Shown here piece after piece: positions 1 to 7,092 of a stretch of DNA of 9,078 nt. Location of the stretch: NCBI GenBank assembly GCA_020439725.1, contig JAGQSE010000559.1, forward strand, positions 1 to 9,078, written 5' to 3'. How positions within the stretch are numbered: position 1 is the stretch's first letter; each line of letters starts with the position of its first letter. This stretch comes from Acidobacteriota bacterium. GTDB lineage: Bacteria > Acidobacteriota > Thermoanaerobaculia > Multivoradales > JAHZIX01. Under the pieces are notes generated by a model. The model had not been told where the DNA came from, did no database searches, and saw only the letters and a list, made by a program, of their open reading frames with translations. The translations under genes and the position numbers were made by a program.

Positions 1-1038
1 GGCGACCAGGGCCAGGGGCTCGTCGGTGCCCACGAGGAAAGCACAGACCTCGCCGGACAGCGCGGTGGCGGCTTTCTGCCACGCCTCGGCGGTGGTCGCC
101 TCGGCAGCCGCCACCGTCGGGCGCTCCTTCTGCGCCGCCGCTTCGAGCTCCTCGACCAGCGAGTGGAACTCGAGCTCGGCGAAGATGTCTCGCAGGGCCG
201 CGTCGTCGGGCGGATCGCGGTGAAGCTTGTCCGGCTCGAAGGGGATCGGCAGATCCCGGTGGATGGTCACCAGCTCCTTCGACAGCTCGGCGAGGTCGCG
301 GTTCTGCTCGAGCCCCTCGCGGTAGCTCTTTCTCTTGATCTCGCCGGCGGCATCGAGCAACGCCTCGAGGCTGCCGTACTCGCGGATCAGTTGCACCGCC
401 CCCTTCTGCCCGATGCCCGGAACACCGGGGACGTTGTCGCTGGTGTCGCCGGCGAGCGCCAGGACGTCGGTGACCTCCGCCGGCGGCACGCCGAAGTCCT
501 CTTCCACCCCGGCCGGGTCGTAGACCTTCGAGCGGCCGGTGTGGAAGAGCGAGATGCGCGGCGCCACCAGCTGCATCAGGTCCTTGTCGGCGGAGACCAG
601 GACCACCTCGTAGCCCTCCTCGGCGGCGCGGGTGGCCAGGGTCCCGAGCACGTCGTCGGCCTCGTAGTTGGGCAGCTCGAGGATCGGGATGTGGTAGGCC
701 TCGAGGATCTTGCGGATCCACGGGATCTGCGGCCTCAGGTCCTCGGGCATCGGTGGCCGATGCGCCTTGTAGGCCTCGAACTTTTCGCTGCGCACCGTCT
801 TGCGGGACACGTCGAGGGCGACGCCGATGAGCTCCGGTTGCTCGTCCCGCAGAAGCTTGCGCAGGATCTGGAGGAATCCGAAGATCGCGTTGGTCGGCTC
901 GCCCCGCGAGTTCGACAGATTGCGGATCGCGTAGAAGGCGCGGAAGATGTTCGAAAAGCCGTCGATCAGAAAGAGGCGCCGGCGCGGCGCGGAACCGGCG
1001 CTGACGGCGGTCGGGAGCTCGCTCTGGGAATCGGTCAT
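1..1038 (-). CDS. polA: DNA polymerase I, N-terminal 5'-3' exonuclease part (partial, cut by window edge)
   Basis: DNA polymerase I fills gaps and removes RNA primers during lagging-strand synthesis and excision repair. The reading frame is open from an ATG at 1038 to base 1, giving 346 residues without a stop; the 3'-5' exonuclease-like and polymerase domains lie outside the window. Visible are the metal-binding acidic residues of the FEN/5'-nuclease fold: LFLIDG (D26), ALD (D76), YEADD (E126, D128, D129), SADKDL (D151, D153) and GDTSDNVPG (D198, D201). A helix-hairpin-helix segment GVPGIGQKGA follows at about 205-214. The block YKAHRPPMPEDLRPQI (90-105) is a hallmark of bacterial Pol I. Residues 1-20 are a non-conserved extension, and no good Shine-Dalgarno precedes the ATG. 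Residues after about 300 are an Ala/Glu-rich linker. The gene is divergent from the large secreted protein, with 42 bp between starts. Identity is firm; the exact start is less so. Confidence 0.96.
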   Translation of the reverse strand, partial: MTDSQSELPTAVSAGSAPRRRLFLIDGFSNIFRAFYAIRNLSNSRGEPTNAIFGFLQILRKLLRDEQPELIGVALDVSRKTVRSEKFEAYKAHRPPMPEDLRPQIPWIRKILEAYHIPILELPNYEADDVLGTLATRAAEEGYEVVLVSADKDLMQLVAPRISLFHTGRSKVYDPAGVEEDFGVPPAEVTDVLALAGDTSDNVPGVPGIGQKGAVQLIREYGSLEALLDAAGEIKRKSYREGLEQNRDLAELSKELVTIHRDLPIPFEPDKLHRDPPDDAALRDIFAELEFHSLVEELEAAAQKERPTVAAAEATTAEAWQKAATALSGEVCAFLVGTDEPLALVA

Positions 1039-1080
1039 AGGGAGCCGATCATACCGCCGGCCGCCGGCGGGGGACGTAGA
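1039..1080. promoter_or_regulatory. 42-bp divergent spacer with GC-rich inverted repeat
   Basis: The gap between the divergent polA and secreted-protein starts contains a perfect 7-bp inverted repeat, CCGCCGG (1054-1060) and CCGGCGG (1064-1070), with a 3-nt centre. A GGGGGA run at 1069-1074 ends 6 nt before the ATG at 1081 and serves as its ribosome binding site; it partly overlaps the right arm. No convincing -10/-35 pair is visible. With so little room, -35 elements for both genes must lie inside the neighbouring coding sequence, or transcription comes from elsewhere. The role of the dyad is unknown. Confidence 0.4.
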
Positions 1081-4000
1081 ATGCGCGCCATGAGACGAGC
1101 CACCGGCCTCCTCGCGACCGTCCTCCTCATCCCGGCCCTGGCCGCCGCCGCGACCCCGAAGCCGATCTCCAGCGATGCGGTGGGGTTTCGCGACGTCGGT
1201 CTCGCCCAGCTCGAGAACGAGCACCCGGAAAAGGCCGAGAAGAGCTTCCGGGCGCTGATCCACGAGGTCCCCGACGAGCCCCTGGGGTATGCCGACCTGG
1301 CGATCTCGCTGCTCCGCCAGCAGCGCTCCGAGGAAGCCCTGGTGGAGATCGACCGCGCCCTCGAGAAGGCTCCGGGGCGTGGCGACCTCCTGGCCATCCG
1401 CGGCGACATCCTGCAATGGAGCGGCCGCGCCGACGACGCCCTCGCCGCCTACCGCGCCGCCGCCGAGGCTGCCCCCGACGACCCCGAGGTGCTCTACGGG
1501 CTCTACCGCCAGGCATCGACCATGGAGGGCGAGACGGCGAACCAGGCCGCCGGCTGGGCCGTCGAGCGCCTCGCCAAGCTACGCCCCGAGAACGTCGTCG
1601 TGCTCTCGGCCCGCGGCCAGCGCGCCATCGCCGACGGCGACCGGCGCGACGCCACCGCCGCCTTCCTGCGCATCCGCGAGCTCCTGTGGCAGGCGCCGCC
1701 GGTGGCGACCACCGCCATGGAGATGGTGCTCTCGGCCCTCAAGTCCGGCGACCTTTCGAGCGCCCGCGTGCCCGCGCTGAGGCTCGAGAACGTGCTCAAG
1801 ATCACCGCCATGTACCGCGAGAGCCTGCGCGAGCTGCTCACCGGCATCCAGGGGATCCCGGTTCAGGAGTTCGTCGGCGTCGCGGCGCGGGGTGACTTCG
1901 GCGCTCCGGGAGAGGCGTACTTCGAGCTCACCGAGGCACCGGCCGGTGAAGGCGCCAGCGCCGGTTCGGTGACCGGCCTCGTCGCCTGCGACCTCGACGG
2001 CGATCAGAAACCCGACCTCGCCTTTCTCAGGAGCGGTGAGACGCCGACCCTCGAGATTCGCCGCGCCGCCGGCGAACCGGCGCAGCGGCCGGCGCCCCGA
2101 GGGCTCGACAAGCTCTTGTGCTTCGACCTCGACAACGACGGCCACCAGGACCTCCTGGCCATCGGGCCGAAGGCCGCCACGCGCTGGCGCGGTGACGGCG
2201 CCGGCGGCCTCACCGAGGCCACCGCCGGCAGCGGGCTCGAAGAGCAGGGCGCCGCCGGTGCCGTGGCCCTCGACTTCGACATCGACGGCGACCTCGACAT
2301 CGCGCTGGTGGGCGGGACCGCCGGTGCCGGCCAGCTGCTCTACAACGACCTCGAGGGGCCTCTCCGCGCGGTCGGTGCCGAGGCTCTACCCACCCGGGAG
2401 GCCAGCGCCCCACGCGGCGCCCACGATGTCTTCGCCACCGATCTCGACCGGGACGGCGACCTCGACCTGGTGGTGGCCAGCGATGGCGGCGTGACCTTCT
2501 GGAGCAACCTGCGGCAGGGGCGTTTCGAGGACCGCACCTCGGCGGTCGGGCTGGGAACCGCAGCGGCGGCGAGCTCGGTCATCAGTGCGGATCTCGACGG
2601 CGACGGCCTCCCTGAGCTGATCACCGCCGGCAGCGGCGTCACGGTCTATCGGAACCTCGGGGATCGCTTCGAGCCCCTGGGCTGGGAGGGGTTGCCCCAG
2701 GGGAGCTTCGACGTGGTGGTGGCCCTCGACGCCGACAACGACGGCCGCCTCGATCTCGCCGCCGGTGGCCCCAGCGGTCTCGTCGTCGCCCAGCAACGCG
2801 CCGGACGCTTCACCGCCGTCGAGGTCCGAGGAGCCGCCTCGCTCGGAGCGGTCGGCGCCATCGCCGCCACGGACCTCGACGGCGACGGCGACCTCGACCT
2901 GGTGACCGCCGGCGAGGGCGGTGTCCGCCGCTTCGTCAACCGCGGCGGCGAGAAACGCAACTGGCTCGCCGTGCGGCTGCGCGGTCTCGACCAGGGGAGC
3001 TCGAAGAACAACGTCTTCGGTCTCGGCGCGGTGGTCGAGGTGCGCTCGGGCGGTGCCTACCAGTTGCGCGAGGCCGACGGTGACGTCGTCCACTTCGGTC
3101 TCGGAGACTCGCGGCGGGCCTACCTGGTACGCGTCGTGTGGACCAACGGCGTGCCGCAGAATCGCCTCATGGTCCATCGCGACCAGCTGATCGTCGAGGA
3201 ACAACTGCTCAAGGGGAGCTGCCCCTTCCTCTACGCCTGGGACGGTGAGCGGATGCGCTTCGTCACCGACCTCCTGTGGGGCGCTCCCATCGGCATGCCC
3301 CTGGCGCCGGGCGTGTGGGCCGGCGCCGACCCGAGCGAGCTGGTGCGGGTCGACGGGCTGGTCGAGGACGACGGCGTCTACCGGCTGAGCGTCACCGAGG
3401 AGCTGTGGGAGGCGGCGTATTTCGACGCGCTGCGGCTGTGGGTGGTCGACCACCCAGCGGAGGTCGAGGTGGCGAGCAGCCTGCGCATCCAACCCGGCCA
3501 ACAGGTCCCGGACCGGGTCCTGGCGAGCCGCGACCTGAGGCCCGTGGTCGCGGCCTGGGACGGTCATGGGGACGACGTAACCGACGTGGTCGCTCGCCGC
3601 GACGACGTCTACGCCGACGGCTATGACCCGAGCCGCTACCAGGGCGTCGCCGAGCGCCCGTGGAGCCTGACCTTCGATCTGGGCGAAGCGCCCGAGACGC
3701 CGGTGCGGCTGCATCTCGACGGCTGGATCTTCCCCGCCGACGCCAGCCTCAACCTGGCGCTGGCTCAGCGCACCGGGCCGCAGCCCTTCCCACCCCGGCT
3801 CGAGGTCGAGGTCGACGGCGGCTGGCGGGTCCTGATGGCGCAGATGGGCTTCCCGGCGGGCAAGACCAAGACGATGGTGATCGACACCCCGCCGCTCCCC
3901 GCCGGTGCCCACCGGCTGCGGATCGTCACCGGCCAATGGCTGCACTGGGACCGCGTCGCCTGGACCACCCATCCCGACGACGAGGCGGCCCGGGTCGTCG

Positions 4001-4476
4001 CGCGTCTTCCAAGTCGCAGCGCCGAGCTGCGCTTCCGCGGCTTTACGACCCCGAAGCGCCAGGCGCCCAACGCACCCCACGAATACGACTACTACGACAC
4101 GACGAGCGAGTCGCCCTGGCTGCCCATGACAGGGCGCTTCACCCGCTACGGCGAGGTCGGTGAGCTCCTCGGCGCCGCCGACGACCGCTCGGTGATCCTG
4201 GCGCCGGGAGACGAGATCGCTCTCGAGTTCGACGCCTCCGCGCTGCCGCCGCTGGCCGCCGGCTGGGTGCGCACGGTCTTCCTCGAGAGCCATGGCTGGG
4301 ACAAGGACGCCGACCGCAACACCTACGCCGGTGATCGCGCGGAACCGCTCCCGTTCCGCGCCATGAGCGGCTATCCCTACGGTCCCGGTGAGTCCTTCCC
4401 CGACACGGAGGAGATGCGCCGCTACCGCGAGGAATGGCTCACGCGCGAGATCGAGCCGGAGGCCGGGCGCCCTTAG
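1081..4476 (+). CDS. secreted TPR / FG-GAP (VCBS) seven-repeat / ASPIC-UnbV protein, CRTAC1-like
   Basis: Predicted exported protein of 1131 residues, function unknown. The start at 1081 is chosen because a GGGGGA sequence lies 6 nt upstream and a signal peptide follows at once (Arg-rich n-region, hydrophobic core 9-19, Ala-rich cleavage site about 20-24); ATG 1090 is the alternative. The frame is open upstream to 163, but only antisense to polA. Domains: two to three TPRs at about 35-140 and a less regular helical stretch to about 275. Seven DxDxDG-type Ca-binding loops follow, starting at D304, D349, D398, D454, D504, D550 and D598 (FG-GAP/VCBS). The ASPIC/UnbV domain spans about 624-705 (NWLAVRLRG, GLGAVVEVRSGG, VHFGLGD, VRVVWTNG). 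A C-terminal region (about 711-1131) begins with SCPFLYAWDGERMRFVTDLL and ends with GWDKDADRNTY and PLPFRAMSGYPYGPGESFP. Such proteins are common in Acidobacteriota and often annotated CRTAC1 family. It converges on the TPR protein at 4665-5927. Confidence 0.9.
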   Translation: MRAMRRATGLLATVLLIPALAAAATPKPISSDAVGFRDVGLAQLENEHPEKAEKSFRALIHEVPDEPLGYADLAISLLRQQRSEEALVEIDRALEKAPGRGDLLAIRGDILQWSGRADDALAAYRAAAEAAPDDPEVLYGLYRQASTMEGETANQAAGWAVERLAKLRPENVVVLSARGQRAIADGDRRDATAAFLRIRELLWQAPPVATTAMEMVLSALKSGDLSSARVPALRLENVLKITAMYRESLRELLTGIQGIPVQEFVGVAARGDFGAPGEAYFELTEAPAGEGASAGSVTGLVACDLDGDQKPDLAFLRSGETPTLEIRRAAGEPAQRPAPRGLDKLLCFDLDNDGHQDLLAIGPKAATRWRGDGAGGLTEATAGSGLEEQGAAGAVALDFDIDGDLDIALVGGTAGAGQLLYNDLEGPLRAVGAEALPTREASAPRGAHDVFATDLDRDGDLDLVVASDGGVTFWSNLRQGRFEDRTSAVGLGTAAAASSVISADLDGDGLPELITAGSGVTVYRNLGDRFEPLGWEGLPQGSFDVVVALDADNDGRLDLAAGGPSGLVVAQQRAGRFTAVEVRGAASLGAVGAIAATDLDGDGDLDLVTAGEGGVRRFVNRGGEKRNWLAVRLRGLDQGSSKNNVFGLGAVVEVRSGGAYQLREADGDVVHFGLGDSRRAYLVRVVWTNGVPQNRLMVHRDQLIVEEQLLKGSCPFLYAWDGERMRFVTDLLWGAPIGMPLAPGVWAGADPSELVRVDGLVEDDGVYRLSVTEELWEAAYFDALRLWVVDHPAEVEVASSLRIQPGQQVPDRVLASRDLRPVVAAWDGHGDDVTDVVARRDDVYADGYDPSRYQGVAERPWSLTFDLGEAPETPVRLHLDGWIFPADASLNLALAQRTGPQPFPPRLEVEVDGGWRVLMAQMGFPAGKTKTMVIDTPPLPAGAHRLRIVTGQWLHWDRVAWTTHPDDEAARVVARLPSRSAELRFRGFTTPKRQAPNAPHEYDYYDTTSESPWLPMTGRFTRYGEVGELLGAADDRSVILAPGDEIALEFDASALPPLAAGWVRTVFLESHGWDKDADRNTYAGDRAEPLPFRAMSGYPYGPGESFPDTEEMRRYREEWLTREIEPEAGRP

Positions 4477-4485
4477 GCTCAGGCC

Positions 4486-4541
4486 CCCGGACCTCCCCTG
4501 CCGGGCTCGGACACGACCGGTTCATCCCGGACCTGCCCTGC
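4486..4541. repeat. imperfect 16-bp direct repeat, 40-bp period
   Basis: CCCGGACCTCCCCTGC (4486-4501) recurs as CCCGGACCTGCCCTGC (4526-4541), differing at one base. The two copies lie just after the stop codon of the large secreted protein in the convergent spacer. They may be a small tandem duplication; no function is evident. Confidence 0.45.
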
Positions 4542-4585
4542 TCGGTGCGGGCCCAGCCTCGCTCGTGAGCCCCATCGTCTCCATA

Positions 4586-4618
4586 GAAAAAGGCCGGCGC
4601 CCGCGGGACACCGGCCTT
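4586..4618 (-). terminator. intrinsic terminator for the minus-strand TPR gene
   Basis: Read on the minus strand, AAGGCCGG (4618-4611) pairs with CCGGCCTT (4597-4590) across a 13-nt loop and runs into five T residues (4591-4587). This is the usual rho-independent arrangement, 47 bp past the stop codon of the TPR gene at 4665. On the plus strand the same stem is followed only by TTCT, so it may weakly terminate the convergent large gene too. No other terminator is visible for that gene. Confidence 0.75.
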
Positions 4619-4628
4619 CTCACGCGAG

Positions 4629-4654
4629 GTCCGGAGCGGCGTGGCACTCCGGAC
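4629..4654. repeat. perfect 8-bp inverted repeat between TPR stop codon and terminator
   Basis: GTCCGGAG (4629-4636) and CTCCGGAC (4647-4654) are perfect complements with a 10-nt loop, 10 bp beyond the stop codon of the minus-strand TPR gene and before its T-tract terminator. It would form a second hairpin at the transcript's 3' end, possibly protecting against 3' exonucleases or strengthening termination. It has no T tract of its own. Confidence 0.5.
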
Positions 4655-4664
4655 GGGTCTCAGG

Positions 4665-5927
4665 TCAGCTCAGATACTTGACCATCTCCTTGGCAGCGGC
4701 CGCGTCGGGGTCGGCGGGAGCCATCTCGACGAACTTCTGGAGGTGCTCCTTGGCGAGGGTGTTGTTGCCGGTGTTCACCGCCGACAGACCCAGGTAGTAG
4801 TGCGCCTTGGCGTGGCTCGGATCGGCGGCCAGGGCCTTGGTGAAGGCATCGATGGCCTTGTCGTACTTCGAGTCGTTGAAGTAGCCGATACCCAGGTTGT
4901 AGAGATTGTTGCCGGCGAAGGTGGGATCCACGCTCGCCAGGTCGACCAGCGCCTCACCGACCTTGTCCTGGTCCTTGAGGTTGACATAGGCGTCGTACCG
5001 GATCCGCATCGCCTTCTCGTTGTCGGGCTGGAGAGCCAGGAGCTTCTCGCTGGCCTCCGCCGCCTCCTGCCACCTCTCGAGGTTGAAGGCGAGGGTGGCG
5101 ATGGCGTTGTAGGCGTCGGGCAACGACGGATCCATCGTCGCCGCCTCCTGGAACTTGGCCAGCGCGCCTTCCTTGTTGTCGGCCTTGTTGAGCTCGACGC
5201 CCTCGTTGAAGATGCGCTTGGCCTCCTCCGAGTTCTGGCCGAGCGCCGCGATGGCCGCCTGGGCTTCGTCGGCCTTGTCCTTGTCACCGAGCTTCTTGTA
5301 GGCCTCGTACTGGACCCGGTGCGCCGGCAGGTAGCTGGGCTGCTGCGCGATGGCGCGGGCCGCCGACTCGATGGCGGACTGATAGTCCCCGGTGGCCAGA
5401 TAGACGTCGGCCAGGGCCGAATGGGCCTGGTACAGCTGAGAGTCGGCCTCGATGGCGGAGAGGAACTTCTCCTTGGCCCCGTCGTAGTCCTTGGCCTGGA
5501 AGGCTTCGGCACCGGCGTTGAACGCGAAGATCGCCTTGTTCGAGGTCGAGGCGGCCTTCTCACCGGTGGCGGTCACGCCGCTCGACACGCCCTTGTAGAG
5601 GGTGAAGGTATGCCGCGTGGTGCCCCCGAGATCGGTCTTGACCTCTTCTTCGGTGGGCGCGTAGCTCTCGGCCTCGATGTGGTAGACGTACCGCAGATAC
5701 GCCTTCGAGAAGACCATCGAGAAGACACCGTTCTTCTTGGTCTTGGTCTCTTCCTTGAAGGGTGGGAGGTCGGGAGAGGTGACGGTGACCTGCGCCCCCT
5801 TGATGGGGTTGCCGTCCTCGTCGACCACCGTACCCAGCATGCGGCCTTCACCGGAGGCCAGAACCGCGCCGGCGCCGAGCAGCGCCAGGAGCGGAAGAAG
5901 CGCGAAAACTCGCCACGTCCTAGTCAT
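4665..5927 (-). CDS. secreted carboxypeptidase-regulatory-like domain + TPR protein
   Basis: Predicted exported scaffold protein of 420 residues, specific partner unknown. A signal peptide (1-25) has MTRTWR then a Leu/Ala-rich core. A carboxypeptidase-regulatory-like beta-sandwich follows at about 27-110, with GTVVDEDGNPIKGAQVTV as its typical first strand pair. About seven to eight TPRs occupy 131-405, with canonical W/L-G-Y-A-A-x-P spacing, e.g. DAYNAIATLAFNLERWQEAA and AHYYLGLSAVNTGNNTLAKE. I chose the ATG at 5927 because AAAGG (5944-5940) lies 12 nt upstream; the in-frame ATG at 5939 abuts that AAAGG and would leave no spacing, adding only four residues (MVDV). No catalytic motif is seen. 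Family knowledge: TPR arrays bind protein segments, and regulatory-like domains are often stalks or adhesion modules in Acidobacteriota and Bacteroidota. The gene faces the large TPR/FG-GAP protein; a shared cell-envelope role is only a guess. Confidence 0.9.
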   Translation of the reverse strand: MTRTWRVFALLPLLALLGAGAVLASGEGRMLGTVVDEDGNPIKGAQVTVTSPDLPPFKEETKTKKNGVFSMVFSKAYLRYVYHIEAESYAPTEEEVKTDLGGTTRHTFTLYKGVSSGVTATGEKAASTSNKAIFAFNAGAEAFQAKDYDGAKEKFLSAIEADSQLYQAHSALADVYLATGDYQSAIESAARAIAQQPSYLPAHRVQYEAYKKLGDKDKADEAQAAIAALGQNSEEAKRIFNEGVELNKADNKEGALAKFQEAATMDPSLPDAYNAIATLAFNLERWQEAAEASEKLLALQPDNEKAMRIRYDAYVNLKDQDKVGEALVDLASVDPTFAGNNLYNLGIGYFNDSKYDKAIDAFTKALAADPSHAKAHYYLGLSAVNTGNNTLAKEHLQKFVEMAPADPDAAAAKEMVKYLS

Positions 5928-6113
5928 CACATCTACCATCCTTTCGACGAACAGGTCCGAGCTTGGCGATGGTCCGGCGGCCGGAAAAGGCTCCCGACAG
6001 CCGAGGCCCCCGCGGGCGGCCCTGGATGATCAACGGGTTGATCGCAGAAGGCGGTGCGCGTGTCTCCGAGACCGGGCGCTTCACCCTCCAAGCTCAAGCA
6101 GTTTAACGGAAAG
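5928..6113. other. intergenic region upstream of the TPR gene, with palindrome at 6028-6043
   Basis: The 186 bp between the deacetylase stop and the TPR start should carry the TPR promoter. I see no convincing sigma70 hexamer pair and no T-tract terminator for the deacetylase gene. The outstanding element is a perfect 7-bp inverted repeat with a 2-nt centre, GATCAAC-GG-GTTGATC, at 6028-6043, about 100 bp before the TPR start. Its size and symmetry suit a dimeric repressor site, but no regulator can be assigned. Confidence 0.4.
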
Positions 6114-7034
6114 TCAGCGTCCTCCCCAAAGGCCGGCAGCGGCGCGGGTTGCCGCCGCCGCGACGGTCGATCGGTGGATGTCCACGACGGCGGTGACGTC
6201 GAGCGCGTAGCCCCCGGCCATCACCACCGCCACCGGCAGACCGTGGCCCGCGCAGTGGTCGAAAACATGACCGTCCCGCTCGGCCAGGCCCCGCCGCGTG
6301 AGCGCCAGGCGACCCAGTCGGTCTCCCCGGTAGGGATCGGCCCCCGCCAGGTAGACCACCAGGTCCGGCCCGAATGGTTGCAAGCCGCGTTCCAGGGCGT
6401 GTTCCAGAGTCTCGAGGTATTCCTCGTCACCGGTGCCGTCCTCGAGCTCCAGGTCGAGGTCGGAGGCCTCCTTGTGGAAGGGATAGTTGCGGCGACCGTG
6501 GAGCGAGATCGTCCGCACCGAGGGGTCGGTGGCGAAGATGGCGGCGGTGCCGTCACCCTGGTGGACGTCGCAATCGAGCACCGCCACCCGCCGCACACGG
6601 CCCTCCGCCTGGAGAGCCCTGGCCGCCACCGCCGCGTCGTTGAAGACGCAAAAACCCGCGCCATGATCCACGAAGGCGTGGTGGGTGCCCCCGGCGAGAT
6701 TGACCGACACCCCGTCTTCCAGGGCTTGGCGACAGGCGGCCAAGGTCCCGCCCACCGAGCGGCGGGAGCGCTCGACCAGCGCCGGCGACCACGGGAACCC
6801 CAACCGCCGTACCTCCTGCCGCGTCAGCTGGCCGGTGGACACGCGCCGAACGTAGTCCCGGGTGTGGACCCGCTCGAGATCCTCGTCGGTAGCCGGTTCG
6901 GGGACTTCGAGATCTTCGGCGGACAGGACTCCGTCCGCGAGCAAGCGCTCGCGCAGCAGACGGTACTTGGCCATGGGAAACCGGTGCTCCGGCGGCAGCG
7001 GGAGCACGAAGTGGTCACAGTAGTAGGCCTTCAC
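6114..7034 (-). CDS. histone deacetylase family amidohydrolase, class IV (HDAC11)-like
   Basis: Zn-dependent deacetylase fold of 306 residues, expected to remove acetyl or acyl groups from an unknown substrate (protein lysine, polyamine or small molecule) in the cytoplasm; no signal peptide. All catalytic positions are present: GGTHHAF with the His pair H118/H119; DCDVHQGDGT with Zn ligands D156 and H158; GADPYRGDRLG with third Zn ligand D232; and MAGGYALD with the catalytic Tyr Y276. The GFCVFND, DVHQGDGT and GDRLGRLALTRRGL blocks resemble class IV HDAC11-type enzymes more than AcuC or acetylpolyamine hydrolases, judging from memory of those families. The start is a GTG at 7034 with only a weak GGTGAG upstream. 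It is supported because the N-terminal PLPPEHRFPMAKYRLLRE is family-conserved and would be lost from the next Met (residue 21). It lies 58 bp after the metallo-hydrolase stop on the same strand, so co-transcription is likely. Confidence 0.93.
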   Translation of the reverse strand: MKAYYCDHFVLPLPPEHRFPMAKYRLLRERLLADGVLSAEDLEVPEPATDEDLERVHTRDYVRRVSTGQLTRQEVRRLGFPWSPALVERSRRSVGGTLAACRQALEDGVSVNLAGGTHHAFVDHGAGFCVFNDAAVAARALQAEGRVRRVAVLDCDVHQGDGTAAIFATDPSVRTISLHGRRNYPFHKEASDLDLELEDGTGDEEYLETLEHALERGLQPFGPDLVVYLAGADPYRGDRLGRLALTRRGLAERDGHVFDHCAGHGLPVAVVMAGGYALDVTAVVDIHRSTVAAAATRAAAGLWGGR

Positions 7035-7092
7035 GGCTCACCGGCCGGCAGAGACGGCGCCCGGGACCTGGAGGTTCGCGGGGCGGGTGTCC

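Noticed and set aside
163..1080. Open frame extending the large plus-strand protein upstream to 163
   Set aside because: It lies entirely antisense to polA, whose conserved motifs are clear. A ribosome binding site and signal peptide place the true start at 1081.
2386..4293. 635-codon open frame antisense to the large secreted protein
   Set aside because: High-GC codon use leaves the opposing frame free of stops. The translation is low-complexity and has no recognisable family, while the plus strand carries repeated Ca-loop motifs.
4641..6029. 462-codon plus-strand open frame over the TPR gene
   Set aside because: Antisense shadow; the minus strand encodes clear TPRs, a signal peptide and a properly spaced ribosome binding site.
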